64,000 nt of DNA from an uncultured Sphingomonadaceae bacterium. GTDB lineage: Bacteria; Pseudomonadota; Alphaproteobacteria; Sphingomonadales; Sphingomonadaceae. The stretch spans positions 1,116,001 to 1,180,000 of the forward strand of contig CANMGU010000001.1 in NCBI GenBank assembly GCA_947497455.1, in the 5' to 3' direction. The position numbers and the translations under genes are program-made. Positions within the stretch are counted from its first letter, which is position 1; each line of letters starts with the position of its first letter. The notes under the pieces are model-generated. The model worked only from the letters and a program-made list of their open reading frames with translations, had not been told where the DNA came from and searched no databases. Below are positions 44,725-54,837 of the stretch, piece after piece.

Positions 44725-45984
44725 TCAGGGTCTTAGCGCCTGTTTAAATGGAGAGAGATCGCCGTCGCTTTCCTTCGCTTTGATTTCTGCCAGATGCGTT
44801 AGCAGTGAATAGATATCGACATTATCGAAAGTTTCGATCTTGCCATTGCCAGCAATGCCTGGGCCACTAGCGAGAAAAAAAGCGATCATATCCGGGTGCA
44901 GATGGTCATAGCCATGGCCGCCGCCAATTCCGGTCATCCATCCGGGCTTGTCTTGATAAACAACCCAACCGGACTGGGGTAGACAGATGATTGATGGCAC
45001 CCGAGGGTTTTTGCCATATTGAAAGCGGGCAGGGATATTGGCTTTGTTCCAGCATTCCATATTGTCATGCGGTTTCAAGAAGGCCGCGTTGATGGCGGTC
45101 ATGTCGTCTGACAAAGGTTCGATCCCTGCATAATTGCCGTCGACAACCAGACGATATTGATCGCGCGGCAGGATGTTGTCGAGATAGATTACGCGGTCAG
45201 GGTGGGTTTCGGCCATCCCGTGATCTGATGTGATAACAAGATTCACGGGTTGGCCCAAGGCGGCGAGCTGTTCCTTCAGATGACCGATATTCTGGTCAAT
45301 CGCGCTGATCGCAGCATGGAGTTTCTCGCCGGGTGCCGGGCCGTAATAGTGGCCAGCTGTATCGACGGTATCAAAATAGAGCGTGACCAATTGTGGGCGC
45401 GTTGCCGCGGGCCTGCGCATCCAATCAACCACAGCATTGACGCGGCGGTCGTTGGACAGGGCCTCTGAAAAAGGCCACCAGTCGCTTGGCCGTTTTCCGT
45501 CCAGTTCCACTTCAGACCCAGGCCAGAACATGGTTGCTGTGCGCACGCCCTGTTTCTCGGCCGTTATCCAGATAGGCTCTGCCTGATCCCACCAAAAAGG
45601 GTCTTTGTTCGCCATCGTGAATTTCTGGCCGGGGCGTGCCATATCTTCCATGCTGTTGCCAACGATGCCGTGGTTGTCCGGCCTTTTGCCCGTCACCAAA
45701 GTCCAGTGATTGGGGAAAGTCTTGGTTGGAAAACTGGACCGCATATCAGCATATATACCAGATGCCGCCAGCGCGCTGAGATGAGGTGTGATACCGCGAT
45801 CCAGATAGTCGGGGCGGAACCCGTCAATAGATATTAACATCGTGATCGGTTCGCGGACCTGCTGGTCGGGTAGGGCACTGGTGCTCGTCGCTGTCGATGC
45901 CTCTACCGTTTCTGCTGTCTGTGTAGCGGCGCATCCCGCCAGCAAAGCGCAAGCGACAAATGCCTGTAATATATATCGAATCAT
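44725..45984 (-). CDS. ectonucleotide pyrophosphatase/phosphodiesterase-like lipoprotein
   Basis: Protein of 419 residues of the alkaline-phosphatase superfamily (NPP family). ATG 45984 with AGGGG upstream. Lipobox LLAGC. Metal and nucleophile motifs in order: LISIDGFRPDY, FPTKTFPNHWTL with nucleophile Thr, FDTVDTAGHYYGP, TSDHGMAE and GGHGYDH. It should cleave phosphodiester or pyrophosphate bonds of nucleotides or related compounds in the periplasm. Confidence 0.92.
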   Translation of the reverse strand: MIRYILQAFVACALLAGCAATQTAETVEASTATSTSALPDQQVREPITMLISIDGFRPDYLDRGITPHLSALAASGIYADMRSSFPTKTFPNHWTLVTGKRPDNHGIVGNSMEDMARPGQKFTMANKDPFWWDQAEPIWITAEKQGVRTATMFWPGSEVELDGKRPSDWWPFSEALSNDRRVNAVVDWMRRPAATRPQLVTLYFDTVDTAGHYYGPAPGEKLHAAISAIDQNIGHLKEQLAALGQPVNLVITSDHGMAETHPDRVIYLDNILPRDQYRLVVDGNYAGIEPLSDDMTAINAAFLKPHDNMECWNKANIPARFQYGKNPRVPSIICLPQSGWVVYQDKPGWMTGIGGGHGYDHLHPDMIAFFLASGPGIAGNGKIETFDNVDIYSLLTHLAEIKAKESDGDLSPFKQALRP

Positions 45985-46031
45985 AACCACCCCTTTAGAC
46001 TGGTTTCAGTCTAACCGGCTTTTATGACAAA

Positions 46032-47132
46032 TCAGACATTGAATTTGAAATTCATGATATCGCCATCCTGCGCGACATAATCCTTGCCCTCTTGGCGGAG
46101 CTTGCCGGCATCCCGTGCCGCGCTTTCGCCGCCCAGGGAAACAAAGTCATCAAAGGCGATTGTCTCAGCGCGAATGAAGCCGCGCTCGAAGTCAGTATGA
46201 ATTTCGCCGGCAGCTTCCGGCGCCTTGGCGCCCTTGTGAACCGTCCAGGCGCGGGCCTCTTTTGGACCAGCGGTGAAGAAGGTCTGCAGGCTGAGCAGTT
46301 GATAGCCAGCACGAATGACCCGGGCGAGGCCAGATTCTTCTAGACCCAGTTCCGCCAGATATTCCGCGCGTTCTTCCGCTTCCATGCCAACCAGTTCGGA
46401 TTCTATCGCCGCAGACACAATCACGGCTTCTGCGTTTTCGGCCTTGGCCTTTTCAAAAACGGCAGCGCTCAGGGCGTTGCCGTTGGACGCATCGCTTTCA
46501 TCGACATTGCAGACATAGAGTACAGGTTTGGCGGTCAGCAGTTGTGATTGATCAAAAATTCGCTGCTCTTCATCATCATTGGGCTGGGTCAATCGAGCGG
46601 GCTTGCCATCGCGCAGCAATTCAAGCGTTTGGCCTAGTACGTTTGCGGCAATCTTTGCTTCCTTGTCGCCGCTGGTTGCCTTCTTTTCAAAGGCCGGGAC
46701 GCGTTTTTCCAGGCTCTCCAGATCGGCGAGCAGCAGCTCGGTCTCAACCACTTCCGCATCGGAAATCGGATCGACCTTGTTGGAAACATGCTGAATATCG
46801 TCATCTTCAAAACAGCGCAGAACATGCACAATCGCGTCGACTTCGCGGATATTACCCAGGAACTGGTTGCCAAGGCCTTCGCCCTGTGACGCACCTTTGA
46901 CCAGGCCGGCAATGTCGACAAATGCGAGTTGCGTTTCGATAATCTTCGCGCTGCCAGCGATTTTGGCAATTTGCTGCAATCGCGGATCGGGCACAGCGAC
47001 CTGACCAACATTGGGTTCAATCGTGCAGAATGGATAATTGGCTGCCTGTGCCGCCTGCGTTTCGGTAAGCGCATTGAACAGCGTTGATTTTCCGACGTTG
47101 GGAAGGCCAACGATACCGCATTTGAAACCCAT
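46032..47132 (-). CDS. ychF: redox-regulated ATPase YchF (Obg-like)
   Basis: Protein of 366 residues from ATG 47132 (GGAG 8 bases upstream; a GTG 9 bases earlier is less likely). P-loop [12 protein letters not shown], switch [12 protein letters not shown]3 [10 protein letters not shown] and the TGS domain near the C-terminus with [14 protein letters not shown] and [12 protein letters not shown]. YchF binds ATP rather than GTP and associates with ribosomes and the proteasome or other stress systems. Normal family length. Confidence 0.96.
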   Translation of the reverse strand: MGFKCGIVGLPNVGKSTLFNALTETQAAQAANYPFCTIEPNVGQVAVPDPRLQQIAKIAGSAKIIETQLAFVDIAGLVKGASQGEGLGNQFLGNIREVDAIVHVLRCFEDDDIQHVSNKVDPISDAEVVETELLLADLESLEKRVPAFEKKATSGDKEAKIAANVLGQTLELLRDGKPARLTQPNDDEEQRIFDQSQLLTAKPVLYVCNVDESDASNGNALSAAVFEKAKAENAEAVIVSAAIESELVGMEAEERAEYLAELGLEESGLARVIRAGYQLLSLQTFFTAGPKEARAWTVHKGAKAPEAAGEIHTDFERGFIRAETIAFDDFVSLGGESAARDAGKLRQEGKDYVAQDGDIMNFKFNV

Positions 47133-47274
47133 TTGTGTCACTCCGTGGAATTAAGCGTGCTCGATAGCGGGCCTCCGGTGTGATTACCAGTAGCAAGATG
47201 CGATGGATATTGCTTTCATCGGTGAATGCGTGCAGGTTACTAAATATTAACGATAAAAAACGGGGAGAGTGGAT

Positions 47275-48240
47275 ATGAAAGCACGTTTACTTGGTGCGCT
47301 CGCAAGTGGTTTGATTCTGGCGACAGCGGTTCCGGCACAGGCCGAGCGGGATACGCAGCAATATACCTCCCTAACCATATTTGGCGACAGCCTGGTTGAC
47401 GCCGGCAATGTATTCACGGCTACCGGCGGCACAATTCCGTCCCCAGCCGAAGGTTATTTCAATGGCCGGTTCACCAACGGCTTTGATTATACCGACTTGC
47501 TCAGCATCGAATTGTTCGGTGCGCCGACCGTCGCATCGCTGCAAGGTGGAACCAATTTTGCATTTGGTGGTGCCCGTGCTTCGAACACCGCTCCCTTTGT
47601 CCCTGATCTGGGCGAACAGCTCGATCTCTATAATGGATATCTTGCGGCACCAGGTAATGAAGTTGACCGGAACGGCCTCTACATTCTCAATTTCGGCGGC
47701 AATGACATCTTCAATGCGCCGGATGATCCGGTCGATGCCGATCTCTTTATTCGCCAGGCAGCCCAGGACTATGCCGCCGGCGTTCAGGCACTGAATGATC
47801 TTGGTGTTCGTAATTTTCTGCTGACGGGTTTTCCCATCGCAAGTCCACTCGGCTTCGCTGGTGAGGCCTATCTGACGCAGGAACTTGGAGCGCTCACCCT
47901 TGCAAATGACGTATCATTCTTCCGTTATGATTATCTGGATTTCTTCAATCGTTTGATTACCGATCCGGCAGCACTGGGATTGCCACCGCAAAGGCTGGAT
48001 ACGACCTGCCAACTCGCTGGTCCTGCCGCAATTGCCAATGGTTGTGAGGGGATATTCTCGTTTGACGGTGTTCATTTTTCAGCACCAATTCACGAAGCCT
48101 TGGCCCGCGATATGGACAGTCAGTTTAACTTGCTTGGTTCGGTCCCTGAGCCAGGCACCTGGGCAATGATGATCTTCGGTTTCTTTATGACGGGATCAGC
48201 CATCCGTCGGCGCAAAAGGGTTCGTGTCAGCTATAGCTGA
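47275..48240 (+). CDS. PEP-CTERM-anchored GDSL/SGNH hydrolase
   Basis: Protein of 321 residues; ATG 47275 follows GGGGAG. A Sec signal (1-23, AQA cleavage) is followed by an SGNH esterase domain with nucleophile Ser39 in IFGDSLVDAGN, oxyanion GGND in LNFGGNDIF and D-x-x-H in FDGVHFS. The C-terminus (290-321) is a PEP-CTERM signal: VPEPGTWAMMIFGFFMTG, then RRRKR. It is therefore a predicted substrate of exosortase A encoded at 1.7 kb, giving a surface or secreted esterase or lipase. Confidence 0.93.
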   Translation: MKARLLGALASGLILATAVPAQAERDTQQYTSLTIFGDSLVDAGNVFTATGGTIPSPAEGYFNGRFTNGFDYTDLLSIELFGAPTVASLQGGTNFAFGGARASNTAPFVPDLGEQLDLYNGYLAAPGNEVDRNGLYILNFGGNDIFNAPDDPVDADLFIRQAAQDYAAGVQALNDLGVRNFLLTGFPIASPLGFAGEAYLTQELGALTLANDVSFFRYDYLDFFNRLITDPAALGLPPQRLDTTCQLAGPAAIANGCEGIFSFDGVHFSAPIHEALARDMDSQFNLLGSVPEPGTWAMMIFGFFMTGSAIRRRKRVRVSYS

Positions 48241-48260
48241 TCCGATACCTCATTTTGTAA

Positions 48261-48833
48261 TCAGCCGTCTTGCAGCCGCAGGGCGACATCGCTGATAAAC
48301 CGCGCGTCGTCGCCTTCGGCGAGCCATTCAGCTTCAGACGCTATTGCGCCCAGCATGCCTGCGAGCGGATCAATCTCTGCCTTGGTGTAATTGCCCAAAA
48401 CATGGCCATGAACCCGCGATTTGTGACCGGGGTGGCCAATGCCGATGCGGACCCGTCGAAATTCTGGACCGATATGAGCAACCAGTGACTTGATGCCATT
48501 ATGGCCAGCGGTGCCACCGCCACGCTTTACCTTGATCTTGAACGGTTCCAGGTCGAGCTCGTCGTAAAAGACGGTCACGTCTTCCGGTTCCAGCTTGTAG
48601 AAATCCATTGCAGCACGAACACTGCGACCGCTTTCGTTCATGAATGTTGCGGGTTTCAGCAACAGCAGTTTTTCGGAACCCAGCCGGCCTTCAATGGCCC
48701 AACCCTGGAACTTCTGTTTGGGTGAGGGAAAATTGTGCACCTCTTCCAATGCATCAATAACCATGAAGCCGACATTATGGCGATGAAGAGCATATTGTGA
48801 ACCCGGATTACCAAGGCCAACCCATAGTTGCAT
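48261..48833 (-). CDS. pth: peptidyl-tRNA hydrolase
   Basis: Protein of 190 residues that releases peptides from stalled peptidyl-tRNA. GLGNPGSQYALHRHNVGFMVID contains the catalytic His; further motifs are KPATFMNESG, VFYDELDLE and RGGGTAGHNGIKS. It follows rplY on the same strand, a common pairing, but a terminator lies between them. Confidence 0.97.
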   Translation of the reverse strand: MQLWVGLGNPGSQYALHRHNVGFMVIDALEEVHNFPSPKQKFQGWAIEGRLGSEKLLLLKPATFMNESGRSVRAAMDFYKLEPEDVTVFYDELDLEPFKIKVKRGGGTAGHNGIKSLVAHIGPEFRRVRIGIGHPGHKSRVHGHVLGNYTKAEIDPLAGMLGAIASEAEWLAEGDDARFISDVALRLQDG

Positions 48834-48859
48834 GCGTGAATTCCCTTAAACCCGGTTAC

Positions 48860-48905
48860 AAAAAAACCGTCCATACTTCGCCAAGCGTAGCATGAACGGT
48901 TTTTC
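48860..48905 (-). terminator. intrinsic terminator between rplY and pth
   Basis: On the minus strand AAAAACCGTTCAT and ATGGACGGTTTTT pair around a loop of about 17 bases and end in a run of seven T. It stops rplY transcription before pth. Confidence 0.75.
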
Positions 48906-48930
48906 GTTACAGTTATTTGGGTGCGAAGGT

Positions 48931-49614
48931 CTAGTCCTCTGAACCGCCTTCTGCTTCGCCTTCACCGTCGGCTGCTTCGCCTTCAGCGCCTTCTTCACCC
49001 TCTTCGCCTTCTTCGCCTTCTTCAGCTTCGTCTTCAGAAGATTTGAGTGCGGATGGAGCGGTCACACCAGCAATGGTGAAGTCACGATCAGTAATCGAGC
49101 TCTCGGAACCATCGGGCAGGGTCACATCGGAAATGTGAACAGAATCGCCGATTTCCAGACCGGTGACATCCACCTCGATCTGATCAGGAATCTTGTCAGC
49201 ATCACACATGAGGTCCAGTTCAAAGCGAACAACGTTCAACACGCCGCCACGTTTCAGGCCAGGTGATTCTTCTTCGTTTACAAATACGACAGGAATATCG
49301 ACCTGTACTTTCGCGCCTTTGGCAAGGCGGAAAAAATCAACGTGCAGTGCACGGTCACTAACAGGATCGAAAGCAACATCTTTCGGCAGGGTCCGGGTTT
49401 TTTCCCCGTTTACTTCTACCATGACCAGAGAGTTCATGAAGTGGCCGGTACCGAGCAGCTTGTTCAGCGCGCGTTCTTCCACATGAATCGTTACAGGGTC
49501 TTTTTTATCGCCATAGATAACGGCGGGGATGCGGCCTTCGCGACGTAATGCACGGGAGACTCCCTTGCCAGCCCGTTCGCGAGGCTCGGCTGATAATGTC
49601 AGCTGATCACTCAT
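48931..49614 (-). CDS. rplY: 50S ribosomal protein L25/general stress protein Ctc
   Basis: Protein of 227 residues of the long (TL5/CTC) form that binds 5S rRNA. N-terminal L25 domain [23 protein letters not shown], then the beta domain with [22 protein letters not shown]. The last 30 or so residues are almost only Glu, Gly, Ala and Asp with a [10 protein letters not shown] repeat, longer and more acidic than in many relatives. Ribosome site GGAG upstream. Confidence 0.95.
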   Translation of the reverse strand: MSDQLTLSAEPRERAGKGVSRALRREGRIPAVIYGDKKDPVTIHVEERALNKLLGTGHFMNSLVMVEVNGEKTRTLPKDVAFDPVSDRALHVDFFRLAKGAKVQVDIPVVFVNEEESPGLKRGGVLNVVRFELDLMCDADKIPDQIEVDVTGLEIGDSVHISDVTLPDGSESSITDRDFTIAGVTAPSALKSSEDEAEEGEEGEEGEEGAEGEAADGEGEAEGGSED

Positions 49615-49751
49615 AATGTTGCTCCAAAAAATAAGTTTTTACGATATTTCCGCCACGCCTCCAGGGTGCTCATGGCCGGAAAGAGGGCGCTATAGGCAGA
49701 GACTAGCGGAAAAGCAAGGCAAATTGCGGGTTAATGACCGACAATATTTCC

Positions 49752-50546
49752 CTAGCGGAAAAAGCCGATCTGATTGCTTGTCGCCAGCAGGGTTCCGGCT
49801 TTTGACCATAGTTCGACGCGCTGGTCCGTTGAACTGTTTCTTACAGTCGCGCCAGAAACCCGAAGCAAGAGATGGTCCGAGCCCGCAGCCGCGATATCCT
49901 CTTCGCTTGCATAGATATAGGTGGCCATGGAAACTGTCGATCCCATGCGAGGAATGTCGGATAGAAAGAAGGTTCTCGGCATTGGAGTATCGCAGATGGC
50001 AATAATGCTCTTGCGATCAATCGGACGGCCATCTTCCTGTTTAATCCAGGTCATGGTCTCAGGCGTTCCATTGTCCGAAAATGGCGTGCCTTGTACTATA
50101 TATTGTTGATAAGTGGCGACCCAGTTCGGGGTCATCGGCATAACTTCGAGCTTAATGCCTCCGTCCATCGCTTTTGTTTCTGGTCGCGCGAGTTGATAAT
50201 CGATATCTGTTGGCTTGCGATTGCTGGTAACAATATCCGCAGTATTTGTGATCGCATCGCGCTGCAAGAGCTCTGCACGCCAAAATTGCGTCGATGCGCC
50301 GGATTTGAGCAAGCTTACTCTTATTTCCACTTCGCCAGGCGCCACAGCTGACAAATAGGACATTTGCAAGGAGACAATCGGAGCAGCGCAATCGGGATGT
50401 TCTTCGACAGCACGGGCCGCAATAGCCGCTACCCATCCACCAAAGGCAGCCCCTGATGGATTTTGGAAAATTTCCCTGCATTCGGCGACAAACTGGTCGG
50501 TTCCGCGCGGCAATAGCGCGGTTTCCTGATCAAACAAAAATGACAT
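49752..50546 (-). CDS. thioesterase family protein (TesB-like double hot dog)
   Basis: Protein of 264 residues. NPSGAAFGGWVAAIAARAVEEH and the later RMGSTVSMATYIYASEEDI resemble the two hot-dog halves of acyl-CoA thioesterases of the 4HBT_3 type. It probably hydrolyses an acyl-CoA; chain length is unknown. Cytoplasmic. It ends 137 bases from the rplY start region. Confidence 0.85.
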   Translation of the reverse strand: MSFLFDQETALLPRGTDQFVAECREIFQNPSGAAFGGWVAAIAARAVEEHPDCAAPIVSLQMSYLSAVAPGEVEIRVSLLKSGASTQFWRAELLQRDAITNTADIVTSNRKPTDIDYQLARPETKAMDGGIKLEVMPMTPNWVATYQQYIVQGTPFSDNGTPETMTWIKQEDGRPIDRKSIIAICDTPMPRTFFLSDIPRMGSTVSMATYIYASEEDIAAAGSDHLLLRVSGATVRNSSTDQRVELWSKAGTLLATSNQIGFFR

Positions 50547-50567
50547 AAACGAGCCTAAGAACCTATC

Positions 50568-51488
50568 TTACTGAATTTTTTCGATTTTATATCCGCGCGC
50601 TTCCAGCATGGTTTGCACAGCGTCTGGCCCAACAAGATGAGCGGCGCCCACTGCTACAAATGATAAGCCGGGCCCTTGCATTTTTTTGTCCAACTGCTCT
50701 GTCCAGTCCTTGTTGCGGGCAACTAACAGTTTCTCGCGGGTCTTGGGATCTTCCAATATACCGCCCTTGGAAAGCTCCACGATCCCATCCGTATCGCCTG
50801 ATATCCAGGCGTTAAACAGTTTTTCAAAGGAGCCTTTCGTGTCGGCGGCTTCCTCGACCACGCTAGTCAGCATGTCGCGCTGTTGCGACTCTGGCAGGGT
50901 ATCGAAATAACCCAATTGCTGTTCAATCGATTCTAGACCCGCGACAGGTTTTTTCAGTTCACCAAATTGCGCGACCAGTTTCTTTTCTACACCCTCGCTG
51001 GAATCCAGACCCAAAGCATTTGTTTGTGCGGAGGCAAGTGACAGCGCTGCGGCCCAGCTTTCCATTCGGTTAAGCGCAAATTCGGGAATATTACTTTTAT
51101 CGATAACCGCGTCCAGATCATCACGCAGGGAGGGCTTTATCCGTTTTTCGATCTCTGGCTGATTGGGAGAAATGGCGAGTTTGGCAAATATCTTGGCGGC
51201 ATTTTGCGTATCTTCCAATCCCAGTACCTCGATAATCAGTTGATCAGAGTCAGAAATGGCTTCTTCAAGGACAGCGGTTCGCCAATTTACCCCTTTGGGC
51301 AAAATGTGGATTGTACCAAAGAGATAGGCAGATCCCTTTTGCTCCGCTTTGGTGCCAGTGACTTTCCAAAGCGCAGGTTTCCCTTCCTTGGCGGTATCCA
51401 GTTGAACCGGTTCAGGAGTGTTAGAACAGGCGACAAGACAGGCTGAAGCGAGAATGGCCCATAGGGCTTGAACATATTTCATAAACAT
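50568..51488 (-). CDS. TraB/GumN family lipoprotein (downstream copy)
   Basis: Protein of 306 residues (ATG 51482 is an alternative start). Lipobox LVAC. TraB/GumN markers: YLFGTIHILPKGVNW, a central GLESIEQQLGYFDTLP, and the C-terminal FVAVGAAHLVGPDAV. The GTxH and G-GHL-type histidines fit the proposed Tiki-like metalloprotease fold. Paralogue of the next gene on the same strand (50 bases upstream). Confidence 0.88.
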   Translation of the reverse strand: MFMKYVQALWAILASACLVACSNTPEPVQLDTAKEGKPALWKVTGTKAEQKGSAYLFGTIHILPKGVNWRTAVLEEAISDSDQLIIEVLGLEDTQNAAKIFAKLAISPNQPEIEKRIKPSLRDDLDAVIDKSNIPEFALNRMESWAAALSLASAQTNALGLDSSEGVEKKLVAQFGELKKPVAGLESIEQQLGYFDTLPESQQRDMLTSVVEEAADTKGSFEKLFNAWISGDTDGIVELSKGGILEDPKTREKLLVARNKDWTEQLDKKMQGPGLSFVAVGAAHLVGPDAVQTMLEARGYKIEKIQ

Positions 51489-51537
51489 TATCTGGGCATC
51501 ATAGGGATCGAAAAGAAGGGCCTTTGAGCGAAAGACC

Positions 51538-52479
51538 CTAATATTTTACGCGTTTTGTTTTCAGGCCACGCTCTTTGAGCTTTGCTTGCAAACTCGCGTC
51601 ACCCGCGAGATGACCCGCACCAACCGCCATGAATACGGTTCCCGGCTGATCCATCCGGTCATCCACCCACTCGGCCCAATCTGCATTGCGATTGGACAGC
51701 AACGTGTCATAGAGTATTTTCTCTTCCAGGCCCGCGTTCATCAATTCTGCGAGTGCGCTGATATTGGCATTGGCCCAGTGTGCGACCATATTTTCCATGC
51801 CATCGGCCATATCGTCTATGGAATTCACATTGAAATTGAGAAAACGGATCTGCACGTCTTCCGGAAGATTGTCGAAGAAACCCAATTGTTGCTCAGCGGT
51901 TTCCAAGCCGACAATTTTCATATTTTTGGCTTTTGCTGTGGCCGTCAGATCATCTTCGACACCACTATTGGTGTCATATCCGTTCTGCATCAGGGGTACG
52001 AGCGACAAGCTGACGCTGGCAAACCAGGGATCGAGAGGATCAAATGCGTTGACTGGCATGTTTAGCGATTTCAGTGCGGCTTCATAGGCAGCGCGATCTT
52101 CGGCATTGAGTTTGTCGCGCAAGGAAACACCTGTCTTGTCTATGGCCAGATCGCTGACAATTTTCATCATTGCAGCCGGCTCAGGCTCGATCATCTCGAC
52201 GACCAGTTCGCCAGACTCATCAAATGCCTCTTTAATCGCCTCATCAAACCAGCTCATGCCTGGTTTCAGGATGTGGACGGTTCCGAACAGATAAATAGTC
52301 GTATCCTCGTCCTTCAAAACCCAGAGCGCCGGATCGGGATCGTCTGGTATCGTAGCGATTTCTACCTCGGCAGGCGCTGATGCGGTGGCCGATTGTGCCG
52401 GAGTTGTTTGGCAAGCGGCCAGACCGATCACCAATGGCAAGCAAATTAGCGGAGAAAACCAGCGACGCGTCATGGGCAT
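51538..52479 (-). CDS. TraB/GumN family lipoprotein (upstream copy)
   Basis: Protein of 313 residues from ATG 52479 (52473 also possible). Lipobox LAAC. It shares YLFGTVHILKPGMSWFDEAI, GLETAEQQLGFFDNLPEDVQ, the NADWAEWVDDRM region and MAVGAGHLAGDASL with its neighbour, so the pair arose by tandem duplication. Such proteins occur singly or in tandem in sphingomonads; their substrate is unknown. Envelope location follows from the lipobox. Confidence 0.88.
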   Translation of the reverse strand: MPMTRRWFSPLICLPLVIGLAACQTTPAQSATASAPAEVEIATIPDDPDPALWVLKDEDTTIYLFGTVHILKPGMSWFDEAIKEAFDESGELVVEMIEPEPAAMMKIVSDLAIDKTGVSLRDKLNAEDRAAYEAALKSLNMPVNAFDPLDPWFASVSLSLVPLMQNGYDTNSGVEDDLTATAKAKNMKIVGLETAEQQLGFFDNLPEDVQIRFLNFNVNSIDDMADGMENMVAHWANANISALAELMNAGLEEKILYDTLLSNRNADWAEWVDDRMDQPGTVFMAVGAGHLAGDASLQAKLKERGLKTKRVKY

Positions 52480-52647
52480 ATGTTCCAATTTGATCGAAAG
52501 ACCGGGGGATTGATGAGCTATGACTGTTAATTGCCTATTTATGTCGGAAATCCCAGCAATTTTTCAAAATGCAAATAATTTTCCCTGCTGGCGGTGGTCA
52601 CTGCTTTATCACTCTGCTAATTGCTCAGTTAAATCAGGAGATATTTC

Positions 52648-54747
52648 ATGAGCCAAGTTCACGCCCGTACCTGCCATATCTGTGAAGCCAATTGCGGCGT
52701 ATTGGTCGAAGTCGAAGGCCGTGAGATTCTCTCGATCAAAGGCAATCCTGATCATGTTTTGAGTCGTGGCCATATCTGCCCCAAGGCGACGGCCATCGCG
52801 GATTTGCAGGATGATCCGGACCGCTTGCACAAGCCGTTGAAGAAAGTGAATGGTCAGTGGCAGGAAATTGGTTGGGAAACCGCCTTTCAGGAAATTGCCA
52901 GTAAACTGAAGGACCTGAAAGAGGCCGGTGCGAAACCGGCCATGTATATGGGCAATCCCAGTGCACATGATTATGGTATTTCAACCCAGATCAGCACGTT
53001 GCGCCGGGCGATGGGCTTGAAGAACATCTATTCGGCCTCCACGCTGGACCAGATTCCACATCATGTTGTGCAATATCATATGTATGGCCATGTCAGCCTA
53101 GCCGCTGTGCCTGATATTGATCGTAGCCAGTATCTGGTGATCGTTGGCGGGAACCCAGCGGCTTCCAATGGCAGTATCTGGACGGTGCCGGACTTCAAGA
53201 AGCGCGTGAAGGAAATGCAGGCGCGCGATGGTAAGCTGATTGTAATCGATCCCCGCCGGACGGAAACCGCGAAACTGGCCGATGCACATCATTTCGTGAA
53301 ACCCGGGACCGATACGGCCTTGTTTATCGGTATATTGAAGGCGGTGTTTGACGATGGTCATGCGGATATTTCTCGCCTTGAAGCAATTATGGACGATAGC
53401 TGGGGAAATATTGAGCCAGCGATTGCCGGTTTTGATATGACGCAGCTGTCTGCCCATTGCGGGATAGCGGTTGAAGACATGCGGGACATAGCGGCACAAC
53501 TTGGCGCTGACCAACCGGCCGCGATTTATGGGCGCATGGGTGTTTCTGTTTGCGAATTTGGCACGCTTAACCAGTGGCTCATCCAGATTATCAATATCGC
53601 AACGGGCAATCTCGACCGTGAAGGCGGCACGATGGTGCCGGAACCGGCGCTCGATACGATCAACTTGGTGGGCAGGGGTTCTGTCCGGAAAACCCAGACG
53701 GCGCGCGGCGAAATGCCGGTGGTGATGGGCGAGCTGCCGACGATCACTTTCGCAGAGGAAATGCTACGCGAAGATGATGAACGAATCCGTTCCTTGTTCG
53801 TTATCACTGGCAATCCGGTTCTGTCGGCCCCCGATGGCGCGAGGCTGGATCGCGCGTTGGAGAAGCTCGATCTGATGGTTTCGTTCGACATGTATGTTAC
53901 CGAAACCAGCCGCCATGCCGACTATATCCTTCCGCCTTGTGGGCCGCTTGAAAAGGACCATTATCCGTTCTTTTTCGGACCTTTGGCGGTGCGCAACTAT
54001 GCCAGCTATTCTCCTGCGATATTTGACATTCAGGATGGCGAGAAAGCCGACTGGGAAATCATCGCTGAACTCGCCCGCGAAATATTGGCGACCGACGGGC
54101 AGGATGTGCCCAATATCCGCGAGCCGCGGGATGTACTCGACAATATGCTGCAAAGTTCGCCTGCAGGCCTGACCCTGGCAGAGGTCGAAGCAGCGCCGAA
54201 CGGGATTGACCTGGGGCCATTGCGCCCCTGCATGGCGGACCGGTTGTTGACAGAGGATAAGCAGATCCAATGCGCGCATCCCGATTTTCTCGCAGAGTTA
54301 CAACGTTTCGCCGACTCGTTAAGCGATTCCCGCCCGGATATGCTGCGCCTGATCGGTCGCCGTCATGTGCGGAGCAACAATAGCTGGCTGCACAACAGCA
54401 AGCGCCTGCTCAAGGGACCGGAACGCTGCACATTGATGATCCATCCTGACGATGCCGCCGAGCGCGGACTGGCGGACGGTGATATGGCAACCGTGGAAAG
54501 CCGAGTGAACAGCGTCGAGATTGTCGTCGAGGTCACCGATGACGTCATGCCCGGCGTGGTGTCGATCCCGCATGGCTTCGGTCATGGCCGTGAAGGTGTG
54601 GGGCTGTCTGTCGCCGCTGCAAAACCGGGCGTTTCGATCAATGATCTCACTGATCCCGAGAGCTTTGACCCGCTATCCGGCAACGCGGTGCTCAACGCGA
54701 CGCCGGTAACGGTTGCGCCGGTACGAGAATTGGAAGCGGCGGAGTAG
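52648..54747 (+). CDS. molybdopterin-dependent oxidoreductase, catalytic subunit
   Basis: Protein of 699 residues of the DMSO-reductase superfamily. A [4Fe-4S] site is formed by C9, C12, C16 and C44 (CHICEANC, then HICPKA), followed by MGNPSAHDYG, VGGNPAASNG, DPRRTETAKLADAHHFVKPGTD and the C-terminal MGD-binding domain with HNSKRLLKGPERCTLMIHPDDA. No twin-arginine signal, so it is cytoplasmic. The likely Mo-ligand loop reads SASTLDQIPHH, with neither Cys nor Sec, so formate dehydrogenase activity is doubtful. No partner subunits are adjacent. Strong CAGGAG ribosome site. Confidence 0.88.
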   Translation: MSQVHARTCHICEANCGVLVEVEGREILSIKGNPDHVLSRGHICPKATAIADLQDDPDRLHKPLKKVNGQWQEIGWETAFQEIASKLKDLKEAGAKPAMYMGNPSAHDYGISTQISTLRRAMGLKNIYSASTLDQIPHHVVQYHMYGHVSLAAVPDIDRSQYLVIVGGNPAASNGSIWTVPDFKKRVKEMQARDGKLIVIDPRRTETAKLADAHHFVKPGTDTALFIGILKAVFDDGHADISRLEAIMDDSWGNIEPAIAGFDMTQLSAHCGIAVEDMRDIAAQLGADQPAAIYGRMGVSVCEFGTLNQWLIQIINIATGNLDREGGTMVPEPALDTINLVGRGSVRKTQTARGEMPVVMGELPTITFAEEMLREDDERIRSLFVITGNPVLSAPDGARLDRALEKLDLMVSFDMYVTETSRHADYILPPCGPLEKDHYPFFFGPLAVRNYASYSPAIFDIQDGEKADWEIIAELAREILATDGQDVPNIREPRDVLDNMLQSSPAGLTLAEVEAAPNGIDLGPLRPCMADRLLTEDKQIQCAHPDFLAELQRFADSLSDSRPDMLRLIGRRHVRSNNSWLHNSKRLLKGPERCTLMIHPDDAAERGLADGDMATVESRVNSVEIVVEVTDDVMPGVVSIPHGFGHGREGVGLSVAAAKPGVSINDLTDPESFDPLSGNAVLNATPVTVAPVRELEAAE

Positions 54748-54837
54748 GGCAAAAACGCCAATCACGGCTTGACCCTATTGCGTGCTTTCGCCAAAGCAAG
54801 CGCGACACATATTGCACTCGCGAAGAAAGCTTTCACA

